The position numbers and the translations under genes were made by a program. A stretch of 64,000 nucleotides of DNA from Agrypnia vestita (Eukaryota; Arthropoda; Insecta; Trichoptera; Phryganeidae). This document shows, piece by piece, positions 21,049 through 29,961 of this stretch. Position 1 is the stretch's first letter. Every line of letters starts with the position of its first letter. The notes beneath the pieces are model-generated. The model had not been told where the DNA came from and made no database searches. It saw only the letters and a list, made by a program, of their open reading frames with translations. The DNA lies in NCBI GenBank assembly GCA_016648135.1, contig JADDOH010010113.1, positions 35,963-99,962 on the forward strand, in the 5' to 3' direction.

Positions 21049-21547
21049 TCAATATATATATGTAAAGAAACCCGTGTTTCCTTATCCGCCAAGTTTTCTC
21101 CACAACCAGCCACCACCACCCACCGGTGGTTACGGTGGTGGATAGCCCTTGGTGTCACATCGAAAATATGCGAGTTTGGTGGGGGTGGCTGTGCGTGGGT
21201 GGGAGTGGGTGACGAAAATGTGCTTTCCAGCACATTGTTTTGTTGTGGGAAGGCCGCAAATGCTTCAGATTGTTTCAAAATAGGCGCGCCGGTGAGTCTA
21301 GAAGGTTCCGGAAAAACCTGCTCTAGAAAGTTCTGAAAGGAGAAGGTTATAGAAAATTCCCGAAAGTTCTATAATGTTCTAAACTGAGTGGCGGAATGTG
21401 TCGGTGTTTCTAGAAGGTTCCTGTAAATTCAATAAATTTCTTGAAAGTTCTGGAAGGAGAATGTTCTAGAAGGTTCGCGAAAGTTCTATGACGATCCAAA
21501 CAGTGTGCTAAAAATCAACGCGTGCGAAGCCGCGCGGGCACAGCTAG
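21049..21547 (+). mobile_element. non-autonomous Helitron H1, copy 1, with heat-shock-element-like arrays
   Basis: Starts A^TCAATATATAT and ends with a GC-rich hairpin (GCGTGCGAAGCCGCGC) followed by ACAGCTAG^T, fitting the Helitron rule of TC at the 5' end, CTRR at the 3' end and insertion between A and T. No Rep/helicase gene is present. Between 21300 and 21490 it carries many alternating GAA/TTC units spaced by two bases. The second copy is at 54359-54814. Confidence 0.8.
21301..21486. promoter_or_regulatory. cluster of heat-shock-element-like sites
   Basis: Perfect nGAAnnTTCn runs: GAA GG TTC CG GAA at 21301-21313; GAA AA TTC CC GAA AG TTC at 21352-21369; TTC TA GAA GG TTC at 21408-21420; GAA AG TTC TG GAA at 21443-21455; TTC TA GAA GG TTC GC GAA AG TTC in parts at 21464-21486. 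Heat-shock factor binds as a trimer to three or more such units. The sites are also largely kept in the second Helitron copy. Confidence 0.7.
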
Positions 21548-21599
21548 TGGTACCTATAATGCATTCTGAGTGATGGGATTAAATAAGTAACAGAGTTTT

Positions 21600-21755
21600 A
21601 GTTAAATTAGTATAAAACACTACCACATTTTAGGTATACCGGTTTCGAGATGTACCCGTCTCCTCGTCAGGACCAACACTACACTACTAAAGTCACAACA
21701 CTTTACACCCCAACCATAGTATTGTTAACTTTTCACATGCGTGTTAATCTTGTCA
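21600..21755 (-). mobile_element. Penelope-like element (subfamily B) terminal fragment with damaged hammerhead-like motif
   Basis: Matches the left arm at 12185-12310 (CACTACCA, ACCGGTTTCGAGA, GTACCCGTCTC, GTCAGGACCAACACTA, CCATAGTATTGTTAAC). On the minus strand (21670-21637) it reads CUGACGA, G, GAGAC/ATCTC, GAAAC, CG, GUA, with one mismatch in stem II and helix I reduced (GGTC against TACC). Probably inactive. Confidence 0.6.
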
Positions 21756-21844
21756 AGGACAAGTATTCACTAACTAGCCTACATAACGATCAGGAATCTA
21801 CGAGGGATGGATAATGTGAGGGGGCGGGGTCTAAATATTAAATT

Positions 21845-22190
21845 TAATATTAATAATAAATAAGTAACCTTAGGAGAGTAGACAGAGTAACAGCACTGGA
21901 CCGATTGAGAAGTACTGATGTACCTAAGAGAGACCCTCGAAATGGAACCGCTACTTCTACACATGGAATCGAGGTGTCAGTGGAGGTGGCTTGGACATCT
22001 CTTGCAAGTGCCAGAGGAGCCATTAGCAAGTCGTATCTTATTGGCAACCCTGGAGAGCCCTAGCCTGTGCTGGGATAAACAGCAAAATATTGTGTGAAGA
22101 TAGATTGGGTCTTATTAAACAACCAGTACGACAGGGGAAGATGAAAGCGCCTTGTAGAATAAGGGGACGAAGATGATGATGGAAGTATTC
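21845..22190 (+). pseudogene. LINE ORF2 C-terminal fragment
   Basis: A frame at about 21960-22060 reads ESRCQWRWLGHLLQVPEEP, then LASRILLATLESP. R-W-x-G-H-x-x-R/Q-x-P-E-E followed by RILLATxxG is the late part of an insect LINE ORF2; the same sequence type occurs at 41935-42225. The 3' end near 22170 has GATGATGATGG, a microsatellite tail. Frames change several times. Confidence 0.55.
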
Positions 22191-22299
22191 AACGCACCAA
22201 CTCTTTGAATAAATAAATTAGAAGCAAAAACAGATCCTGTGTCTTCGAGAACTTTTCAACGATACGTTTATTAGTAGAATCGCATCGCTGTTTATTTTA

Positions 22300-22525
22300 A
22301 ATAAATAATAATAACTTTGTTATACACCACTTATATTTATTAAAAATCCAACCAGGTATCGCTACTACCGTAGCTTCTTCAGGGATCTTAACTGTCTAAA
22401 TATACAAAAGTTATGCGCTTATATACTAGTGTGAAAGGTGGAAGGACGGAGTGCCAATAGTGGGGGTAGGCGGTGGGATTATACAGGGAACATTATTATT
22501 AAGAGGGAACATATTTAAGAGTGGA
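22300..22525 (-). mobile_element. Penelope-like element (subfamily E) terminal repeat
   Basis: On the minus strand it carries a hammerhead-like core and then AATAAATATAAGTGGTGTAT, AACAAAG, much like the end of subfamily C (AATAAAGTGGTGTTAAAC at 62483). The upstream part, 22400-22525, is unique. No protein sequence was recognised. Confidence 0.5.
22345..22387 (-). ncRNA. hammerhead-ribozyme-like motif, PLE subfamily E, one core change
   Basis: Minus strand: GATCC helix I (22387-22383), CUGAAGA (22382-22376), extra A, perfect stem GCTAC/GTAGC, GATA in place of GAAA (22360 on), C, loop CTG, GUU, then GGATT. Helix I GATCC/GGATT is five pairs including a G-U. The A-to-U change inside GAAA is expected to abolish cutting. 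Confidence 0.5.
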
Positions 22526-22529
22526 CTAT

Positions 22530-23099
22530 AAGACAAATTTATTTGATTATTAATTATTTTATGATTTAAATTAATCGCTTATCTTATCTCTAATGCCTCT
22601 AAATTATGTTGTCTATTACCAATTCCGTTTTTATGGATAATACTAACTCCTGTGCTATTATTAAACGTGTGGTCTTCTTCAATTAAATTTATTATTTATT
22701 TCTTTTGAAAAAAAACTGAAAAACTTTTCATACACCAGAAAACACTTCCAATTCTACGGCCCAACCTGGGCCCAGCCTGGGATTGCTCCCTCTTCATCCA
22801 CCCCTAGTGATATGGTTGCGAGAAACCGCACAAACCTCCATGGGCGTGGAAGAAGCCACACGAAATGAAATGTGATTTTGCAAGACACGCGGAAGAGAAC
22901 ATTTGCAAGCGAAACAATGGTTACGTAACCGGGGATGTCACCGGGACACTGTGGCACAGCAAACAGAACGCTCACCGCAAAAACTCTATTGACCATTGTC
23001 AATAGAGAATTTCGACAGAAATTAAGTATTCTCTTAACCGCCCGATGGCGCCTAACTGTTTAAACAAAGGCGACATCTGTATAGCAAACTGGTTCGATG
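22530..23099. other. stretch with one GC-richer block
   Basis: 22750-23000 is GC-richer and has an 82-codon minus-strand frame (begins MTMVNRVFAVSVLFAVPQCP, hydrophobic near its start) with no recognised family. It is more likely a retroelement relic than a gene. Otherwise nothing could be supported. Confidence 0.25.
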
Positions 23100-23102
23100 T
23101 AA

Positions 23103-23838
23103 AGCCATGTATTCGCTAGGGGACAAATTGTCCCTTAACAGCACGCGCGGCATAGAGTCTACGTGACGTTGCAACGTCGTGCACTGTTCCGCGACAACGC
23201 GCACAACATAGCGCGGCATTTCTACGTGCCGTGGCAACGTTGCCATGCGCACGGTACCCGAGCGAGCTCACTGCAACATTACGCGGAGCGTCGGTACCAC
23301 GTGGTATGTTTACAAGTGAATACGCGTGCGCTGTATCTGTCAAGAAGACAGTGTGGGGAAACGAAATTGTTCTTGAACTCATCGAGCTGTATCGATCGAA
23401 GATCGCATAGAATGTCCGTCCTTCTTTCTCTTTGCAGTAAATAATTTCGCATTCTCCTCTTACGTTTCGATAAACTCATTACGCAGATGTCATCATAACC
23501 TCATAGGGCGACATTTCCGCGACGTATGGAAAACAATAATTATTTGCAAAAAAGAACCTTGTTTTTAATAATATTCAATTTACTACACTAAAACCTCGTT
23601 AATTTGAAATTGCGACCCAAAAAAACATTTCGAATTGCGCGGAACCCCGTTTTCGCCAAATGAGATACGGCAGCTGTCAACATAAACTCATCGGGTGACA
23701 TTTCCGCGACAAGATATGCGAGTCCCGGTATGTACACGTCAAATGACCGCGTCAATGTCCCCGAAACATGAGCGTAGATGTTGATGCGACATGCCGAGCG
23801 GAATGTTTCGCGATTTGTCCCCTAGTGAATACATGGCT
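23103..23838 (-). mobile_element. Harbinger-type MITE HB1, copy 1
   Basis: 736 bp with terminal inverted repeats AGCCATGTATTC(A/G)CTAGGGG continuing into ACAAAT, flanked by TAA at 23100-23102 and 23839-23841. A 3-bp TWA duplication is typical of PIF/Harbinger. Copies 2 and 3 are at 45977-46713 and 59801-60546, in the opposite orientation. Long reading frames inside are not kept between copies and look incidental. A pogo-like AACCTCGTTAATTTGAAAT stretch lies inside. Confidence 0.85.
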
Positions 23839-23841
23839 TAA

Positions 23842-24165
23842 ATATTGGTGAGCGCTGGAAGACTGAAACTGACAACTCGAGACGCGTTCTCAGTGGGCGT
23901 GAGAAGGTTACTTCACCGACCGTCGCGAAGCCAACAATAAAGTAAATAAGCCAATAATTATAATGGTCTAATTTTGCAGCGAACTTTAATGGCCTGTGTG
24001 AAATTTTCTACGGCCTGAGAGGCGAACCGGTGGGACGCTTCAGAATGGCGCAGGCGGGACAATTATTCTGGTTTAGTGCTTAACGTTCGTATTTTGAGTT
24101 TGTTTTTCCAGAATTTTTCAGAACGCAGTACCTACTACTGTCCCAGGGACATCATTAATCAATGC
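23842..24165. other. stretch without recognised features
   Basis: Moderately GC-rich around 23870-24070; no domain or repeat was recognised. Confidence 0.3.
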
Positions 24166-24167
24166 AT

Positions 24168-24275
24168 ATTTTAGTTGTCTCACAAAGACGAAGTTATATT
24201 TTTATGGGGAAGTAGGTATGGAAGGCTGGGTGTTCATAGGGCTTACAACATATATATATATATATATATATATAG
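24168..24275 (-). repeat. RX-A fragment followed by a (TA)n microsatellite
   Basis: TCTCACAAAGACGAAGTTAT and GGGGAAGTAGGTATGGAAG match RX-A at 19410-19450. A (TA)n run of about 28 bases follows at 24246-24273. Confidence 0.6.
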
Positions 24276-24715
24276 AAGAAGATTATTTTCTAGGAAAACC
24301 CTCGTATTGTATCACTTGGATCTCGACTTCTGGAGGGAACGGGTGTGCTTGCCATCAATTCAAAACAGAACTCGAAATACAAGGCACAAACATTGGGTAC
24401 AATATAACAGTCTTTCTCAAGACTACAATACGCAGGATTTCCTAGAAAATAATCCTTCAGCTTTTACCCGAGCAAATCTTAATATTAATCGTTTCCTTAA
24501 ATGAATGAAAAATATGTTTAATAATATATATACTTTATTTGCAGTTTAGCAAAGAATATTCCATTGTTCGGAAATCGACTAGCGAGAAGACGTCAAAGCT
24601 TCGTTGGACATTCTCGTAATCAGTCGATTACTTCCCGAATAAAAATGAAATAATATAAATAGGTGAATTAATAATTCCAAGAGAAACATATAACTATCAA
24701 ATATTGACGACTTGT
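24276..24715. other. stretch without recognised features
   Basis: A 109-codon frame covers part of it but starts inside the microsatellite and shows no domain. Nothing else could be supported. Confidence 0.3.
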
Positions 24716-24721
24716 TAAGTC

Positions 24722-24793
24722 GCTGGGATAGTGAAATTGGTAACACGCTGTGCGCGAAACACAGAGGTCCGTGGTTCGAATCCAGGTTCCAGA
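24722..24793 (+). tRNA. tRNA-Ser(CGA)-like pseudogene or SINE head
   Basis: Seventy-two bases fold as a tRNA. The A box is TAGTGAAATTGGTAACACG and the B box GGTTCGAATCC, a perfect match. The anticodon stem CTGTG/CACAG is perfect with loop CGCGAAA, so the nominal anticodon is CGA. Flaws: position 33 is G instead of T, the T stem has a G-G mismatch, the first acceptor pair is G-A, and a serine tRNA should have a long variable arm. It is therefore a tRNA-like pseudogene, perhaps the head of a SINE with an AT-rich body. Confidence 0.6.
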
Positions 24794-24859
24794 ATTTAAT
24801 TTTTCAGTTTTATTATTTGATTTTTGTGTATTTCTCTTTATTTCATTTATTTATTTCGT

Positions 24860-25110
24860 ATTTGTGATGTTCTTGCGTGCGTAGGCAATATAACTCGGCC
24901 TACGCACTTGGGAATAATCGGGTTCTTCTAGTAATACGCGTTACGTAGGTAACAACATTTATTGGAGACACTACTTTATAATACAATATGTACAACTGAT
25001 TCGGACCCCGGTGAATCTCGTTCTGCCCGGTGCGGCGCAACAGCACGGGCGCCATCTACGCGTCTCGCTCGCACGCTTGCCTCTCACTCATCCAAGCGTC
25101 CGCACGTTCG
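24860..25110. other. GC-richer block of unknown origin
   Basis: Contains TGCGTAGGCAATATAACTCG and a matching CGGCCTACGCA in inverted form, then a CG-rich part at 25000-25100. It resembles the end of an LTR or LINE 5' UTR but no diagnostic motif was found. Confidence 0.25.
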
Positions 25111-25114
25111 TCAC

Positions 25115-25214
25115 AGTATTAAATATATATCTATATATAATATAATATATATATATATATATATACATATATATATTAACGTATACATATATGTATATAT
25201 ATGTATACGTTAAT
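25115..25214. repeat. (TA)n/(TATATG)n microsatellite with inverted halves
   Basis: About 80 bases of TA-rich simple repeat, ending in AACGTATACATATATG and its complement CATATATGTATACGTT (25177-25212), which makes a perfect inverted repeat. Confidence 0.7.
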
Positions 25215-25665
25215 CTTTCCAAGCGGGTGTCATACAGCCATTCGGGCATTATGTGGCTAAGACGCTTGTGTGGAAAATCTTTGAACGATAGAGTGAGTAA
25301 TGAACAAATTAGAAGTGAATGCAACGCTGACTGTAGTGTGCTAGATAGAATAAAGAAAGGAGTGCTGAGATGGTTTGGTCATGTGGAACGTATGAACGAG
25401 GAAACGATGGTAAATAAAATGTATGAGGCGAGTGTTGGAGGCAACAGGAATAGAGGGCGTCCGCGAAAGACCTGGCACGCTCAGGTACTACAAGTATTTG
25501 AGGATGGCCCTGTTAAAAGCCGCAACAACCGTAGAACGTGTACGAGAAGATGTATGAATGTGGCTGAAACAAAAGTGGTGTGCCAGGATAGAAGAGTGTG
25601 GCGTTCAATCCTCTCTGCTTGCCCCTGCGGGGAAACGGCGTGATGGTTAGTTAGTTAGTTAATAT
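25215..25665 (+). pseudogene. LINE family L-A, 3' end of ORF2, best open copy
   Basis: An open frame to the stop at 25641 encodes about 140 residues. It includes RRLCGKSLNDRVSNEQIRSE, then LRWFGHVERMNEETMVNKMY, then GGNRNRGRPRKTWHAQV, then RRVWRSILSACPCGETA at the end. This is the C-terminal region after the reverse transcriptase of an insect LINE. A 3' tail of (TTAG)n (GGTTAGTTAGTTAGTTAA) follows the stop, as LINEs with microsatellite tails show. Other copies: 34676-35330, 56136-56880 and 27215-27530, all minus strand. 5' truncated, so non-functional. Confidence 0.75.
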
Positions 25666-25669
25666 TTTT

Positions 25670-26150
25670 TTGTAGCTTCTGTTCGTTCTCTCAAAAAAAG
25701 CAAAAAACCAAATGGGCTTTATCTCGATACAATGGATGGTCTAAAAACTACAACAGATGTAAAAATAATAATCTAGCCATCGACATCTTATATTTTAGTG
25801 AATGTCTAAATAAAGTCGAGACGTGTATCGTGCCTAGGCTAAGTACTTACCTACCATTTGGAAAATTAAAGCATAAATTAAAATAAAACAACTCAAAACC
25901 GCTTAAATAAATGTTTTGTTTAATGTGTCGATGCTTAAATTTAGACTTTTACAACAGACATTATACAAGTACCTATCTATGCCTTAGGTTACATTTCATT
26001 CACATAACTAACAAAAGTAGTAGGCCGAGAATAGAAATAAAGGCTTTTCCCGCAGAACCTAATTAGAAGAAAAAGAAACAACTGTTGGGGTAAAATGTAC
26101 TGGAGTAGACGTCTGAAGCTAAAGCAAAGAAGAAATTGCTACAAACTTAA
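25670..26150. other. stretch without recognised features
   Basis: No gene or repeat boundary could be supported. Confidence 0.35.
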
Positions 26151-26154
26151 GGCA

Positions 26155-26575
26155 CTGATTAGTGGCACGTGAGCATGCGCAGTATTGACGTTCTTTAGCC
26201 CTTGCTGGCGTGTGTGTACGCACGTTGATAGTAATAAGCATGCTCATTAGTGGCATGCTCAAAAATCAACCGCCGGTTGATTTATGAACATGCTTATGTC
26301 ATTCGCGGCTGGTATCGATTATCAATGCGATCTTCTCAGTCCGCGACAGATGAAACAAATATGGCGCATTGGGGAGATGACAAAACATTAATTTTCGCGA
26401 CTTATTATAGGAATCACGAATGTCTGTGGAATACTCAGTTACCGCTATAGCACGAAATAATGCTTATGAAACTTTATTAAAATGATTGATTCAAATCTTA
26501 CAATAAAAATTATAAAAACAAAAATCAAAAATGTGCGGATGGAATTTATACTATTTTGATTTATTGGTTTTACGG
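26155..26575 (+). mobile_element. MADF-encoding DNA element relic M1, copy 1
   Basis: Shares GATTAGTGGCA, TGTGTGTACGCAC, AAGCATGCTCATTAGTGGCA and AAATCAACCGCCGGTTGATT with the element at 29962-30509 (opposite orientation). A frame encodes DDKTLIFATYYRNHECLWNT, a MADF-type DNA-binding domain start; stops follow. MADF/Myb-SANT proteins are companions of transposases in some DNA transposons. The right end is not clear. Confidence 0.6.
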
Positions 26576-26579
26576 AAAT

Positions 26580-26940
26580 ACTGTCCGGACCTCTGCCACT
26601 ACCAAGTTTACTTCCGAATGTATAGTAAATAATTATTTCCTATTCTGTATTGTTGCATATTAAATTGGTTAAATCCGGTTCACTGTAGTTCGACGGACAT
26701 TGAATTTACAATCCTTGAAAAAATAATCTAAGCTGCAATGTATCAGTACCTGCATTATTCGATTGTAAGAGAACGAGTTCTGATCCCAAAATCAATTTGA
26801 ATGACACAAAGACACCTGTTGCAGATGAACTATTTCAGTGATGACAGCATCAAGGTTACCTTTGAGCCAAGGTCCATCTAAATGCACTTGGGCTCATCAA
26901 TCGACCCATAGTAATGTGATCGATGTGTCACTATAGCTAG
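26580..26940. other. stretch without recognised features
   Basis: No gene or repeat boundary could be supported. Confidence 0.35.
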
Positions 26941-26944
26941 GCTG

Positions 26945-27160
26945 CAGTCAAAAGAATGTGTGTTGTTACGATGCAAAAATAGAACACAAAAGAAGTATTT
27001 CTAGCAAGTAAGTAACCTTTTTTAAACTCAAAAGTATATATTTATTTGGAATATCATATTGAGGCTTGTAATACGGGCTTGCAAGGCGGCTTTCCCCCGC
27101 TTTCTTCTTAACGGACAAAGCTAGGGAATGGTCTTTTGATTGCGGTCGACCTATAGTCTT
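26945..27160 (-). repeat. dispersed repeat RX-B, copy 2
   Basis: Inverted relative to 2393-2623. Contains TCAAAAGAATGTGTGTTGTT, GAATATCATATTGAGGCTTG and AATGGTCTTTTGATTGCGGT, then CGACC. The minus strand keeps an open frame with the segment ASPYYKPQYDIPNKY, also present in copy 3 and, with a shift, copy 1. Confidence 0.7.
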
Positions 27161-27214
27161 GTAACACAAGCTATATTCAATTTTAGTTATTGAAAACTGT
27201 ATAAGAATAATTTA

Positions 27215-27530
27215 TGTGTGGATTTTCTGGTTTATTTCCGTTGTTTCCTCAGGGTTAGTCAGAGAGGCTGCTTCTGACGCCATACTCTTATGTCTTGGCA
27301 CACCGCTTTCGTCTCTTCTTTTCCATACATCTTCTCAAGAGCGCTCTTCAGTTTTGGCTAAGTTTTGTAGTATGGTCGTCCTTCAATATTTGATTTATCT
27401 CGCCTCGTATATTTTCTTTAATGTCCTCTACCCGCTCATATGTTCCACATGACCAAATCCAAATTTTCTTCATTGCAGCTCCTGCGCTACAGCCAGGATT
27501 ATATCTGCTCCACATTTGTTTCTTCTTCAC
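27215..27530 (-). pseudogene. LINE family L-A, degraded 3' end
   Basis: Minus-strand frames give FGFGHVEHMSG, INQILKDDHTTKLSQN and RRCMEKKRRKRCAKT, which line up with RWFGHVERMNE, INQILEDGPVRSLNN and RRCMNVDEAKVVCQD of the L-A copies. Frame changes and stops throughout. Confidence 0.55.
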
Positions 27531-27569
27531 TCTTTGTTGAGATGAAAATGCATTTTGCTTGGTATTGCA

Positions 27570-27965
27570 TCTCTTGACGCATGCTCATTACTAGCAATGT
27601 GCGTACACACATGCTAATTAGCAATAGCTCAAGAAGCTCAATACTACCTTTAGTGAATCTATCGGCTCGGCAGGAGTCCGCAGCAATCAGTCTGCTGTCT
27701 GCCGGCCGAGCACCGGACACCTGTAATGCGACACACGTCATGATGCAACCGTTGCACACGCTGAATGCAAAGAGGGTATACAATACAAGAGTGCATTTGG
27801 CACCGAAATATTGATGACGATATAGAGCCGATTTCGTGCCAACAGGCGCACCCCGGGTGATATCACGACGCGACCGGGTCACATTCCTGGGCATCCATCA
27901 TCGCTCGCGCTGGCGGACCTGCGTATGTCGTTTCATCCCTGGGGAGGTGTCTCGTGCACCGATCT
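27570..27965. other. M1 end fragment and GC-rich block
   Basis: 27575-27625 (GCATGCTCATTACTAGCAAT, then GTGCGTACACACATGCTAAT) matches the right end of M1 at 30455-30500. 27655-27960 is GC-rich (CTGTCTGCCGGCCGAGCACC) without a recognised domain on either strand; it could be a non-coding part of a retroelement. Confidence 0.35.
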
Positions 27966-27969
27966 CGTT

Positions 27970-28500
27970 TTTGAAGATAACGCTGACGATTGATAAATAC
28001 ACCATCATAAAATAATCATGGAGCACTACGAAGAGGAAAAGGAACCAGTTGGCCTCAATGCCTTTTCATTTCTACTTTGAGCTGTTCCATGATTTTTTTC
28101 TGATACCTAGTCTCACTACTAAGTTTACTTTAAGTCTTGTTGTGTTCATATAGTATCATTATTTTCTATAAATATTTTATTCTTTATAAACTGTGACTAT
28201 AACTAAATATGTATGCTAAGTACTTATGCAAGAAAATGAAAAAGAAACGTGCCGAGAAGCTGTATAAGGCTTGGCACGATCTGTAATAAGAAAAATATGT
28301 ATAAATTTAAATATATAAATAAAAAAATAAAAAATATATATACATAAGGAATATTGTAATAAAACCAATATATATTATAGATGTGTCACCGGTTTTTATA
28401 GATTCAGAATATTTTGTATATATTTTAGCAATTAAAAACTATCTGTAACCCGTCAAAAATGATGGTACTTTTACATGTCGGTTCCTAAAGAATAAACGTT
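27970..28500. other. stretch with a SINE-like fragment
   Basis: 28430-28500 (TCTGTAACCCGTCAAAAATG, then AAGAATAAACG) resembles parts of the S2 family. Nothing else could be supported. Confidence 0.3.
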
Positions 28501-28508
28501 CATTTATT

Positions 28509-28545
28509 TAAGAAAAAAAAATATATATATATATATATATACTAT
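28509..28545. repeat. (TA)n microsatellite
   Basis: An A-run followed by (TA)n, about 35 bases. S2-type 3' sequence (GAAGTTACGGACAACACGAA) follows at 28550-28620. Confidence 0.7.
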
Positions 28546-28828
28546 AAAGAAGTTACGGACAACACGAAGTTACGTCGGACAGATTCACACGGACAACCAC
28601 ACTTCACACGAATTAAACTTAGCGCCATTCTTTAAATCACACTACTTCGTAATATATTTACGAGGATTACGAAGCTTTCCCAGCCGCTTGACTTCTAATA
28701 GCTACGTATACATTTTTGATGAATTTAATGCCCGAAACCTTCGGAAGATTCTGTTTTTGAGTGGGTGCTGTTTTTAATTGCATGGATTGATACAAAAATT
28801 CGGAAAACAAGCATTCCTGCCTCCTTTA

Positions 28829-29544
28829 GCGCTTGTTCAGACACAGCGGGAACCGTTCAGTTTTAGAATCGTGTTTCAAAACACGCGATTTGTGTCGTCT
28901 GTTCACACAGCCGCGGTTAATAAGCGATTTGTGCGCGCGAAAATAAACGTCAGTTTGACAGTTCTGGTGCCGTTCTCCATCTTTGAATATCAGAGATATA
29001 TCCGCTCATTACTTTGTTAACGACGGCCGTGTTCCATGGCAAGACACATAAATATCATTCTGTCAGTTCGTTTCTGGTGAATAAATACCTACTTCTCTAA
29101 AATACTCCTTTTTTCCACCACTTCCAAATATCTCCACCAACTCCTGCCAAGCTTGTTTCTTGGCATATTTGAGTAATCCTCACACTATTACAGGTCTTTT
29201 CTCCCATATTACAGGTCTTTTCTCTACTTCATCAATAAAAAATTCAGTGTCAAAGCGATCCATAACCATAGAAAAGAGAATATAATCCACGCGTGCTCCT
29301 GTTTTGACATGGAACCGTGCGGTGCCCGCAACGCGACTGAACGCTCTCGTAAGGCCCCATAGTAATAGGATCGTGCGGGCGCCGTGCGGGTCTATTTTCT
29401 AGCGGTTGGGTTGCGGGCACCGCGGCGGTTGACTAACCGCACGGTTGTGTCTGAACGATCACATACAAACCTAGGTAAATGAGACCCGCACGGATCTCAT
29501 GCGATTCTGAAACGGCACGGTTCCCGCTGTGTCTGAACAAGCGC
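28829..29544 (-). mobile_element. Harbinger-type element HB2 with a MADF exon relic
   Basis: 716 bp with terminal inverted repeats GCGCTTGTTCAGACACAGCG continuing GGAACCG, flanked by TTA on both sides (28826-28828 and 29545-29547). The TWA duplication points to PIF/Harbinger. It has no transposase but keeps a MADF-type segment on the minus strand. Confidence 0.85.
29090..29269 (-). pseudogene. MADF-domain coding relic inside HB2
   Basis: Starts MVMDRFDTEFFIDEVEKRPV (ATG at 29269), continues IWEKRPVIV, a stop, then AKKQAWQELVEIFGSGGKKE. F-I-x-E-V-x-x-R-P-x-I-W and K-x-x-A-W-x-x-L/I are hallmarks of MADF DNA-binding domains (about 80-90 residues). A short duplication (ACAGGTCTTTTCTCCCATATT, given in part, then the same ACAGGTCTTTTCTC again, 29190-29225) breaks the frame. 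The family often acts beside Harbinger transposases; here it is inactive. Confidence 0.6.
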
Positions 29545-29609
29545 TTAAACACAGCTTGATGCAATTGTATTCTCAGCATCTTCAATGACCTGTTTATTAT
29601 GTTCTATTT

Positions 29610-29891
29610 TTGAGTGAGGACTTCAAGGTACCGCCGGTCACGATGTGCAAAGTGGCGCAGGCCACCGAACCACCCACGCTCTACTTACGTACGCCGCCTG
29701 GAGCCTTCGTCTGTCGCGAGTGTCACACGGAGGATAATCGTCAAGCCGTCACTGCTGAGTTATGTCATCGCCCAGCATCCCACGTATCTGGGATAAGTCC
29801 TATGACGCTATTAACACTTGGTAATGACCCGCATTCGCAGACATTTATCTGCTACAGTGGCCAGTATATCGTAAAAATTACGAATCACTAA
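29610..29891 (+). CDS. GC-rich open frame, unrecognised
   Basis: A 93-codon frame in a block that is clearly GC-richer than the surroundings. The product has PPGAFVCRECHTEDN, with a C-x-x-C pair, but no second pair, and no family is recognised. A second overlapping frame is as long, so coding status is uncertain. It could be a retroelement fragment or a captured exon. Confidence 0.25.
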   Translation: MSEDFKVPPVTMCKVAQATEPPTLYLRTPPGAFVCRECHTEDNRQAVTAELCHRPASHVSGISPMTLLTLGNDPHSQTFICYSGQYIVKITNH

Positions 29892-29961
29892 AGATCGCAA
29901 ATAAGTTGGTCAAAGTAGAATCAGAGTGTGGAATGAAGTCACAGGTTGAATATGCTTAAAG

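Noticed and set aside
24175..24504. A 109-codon frame through a TA microsatellite
   Set aside because: The middle is encoded by simple repeat (IYIYIY) and the rest lacks any domain.
25125..25215. Possible CRISPR-like or structured array
   Set aside because: It is a TA/TATATG microsatellite; no repeat-spacer pattern exists anywhere in the window.
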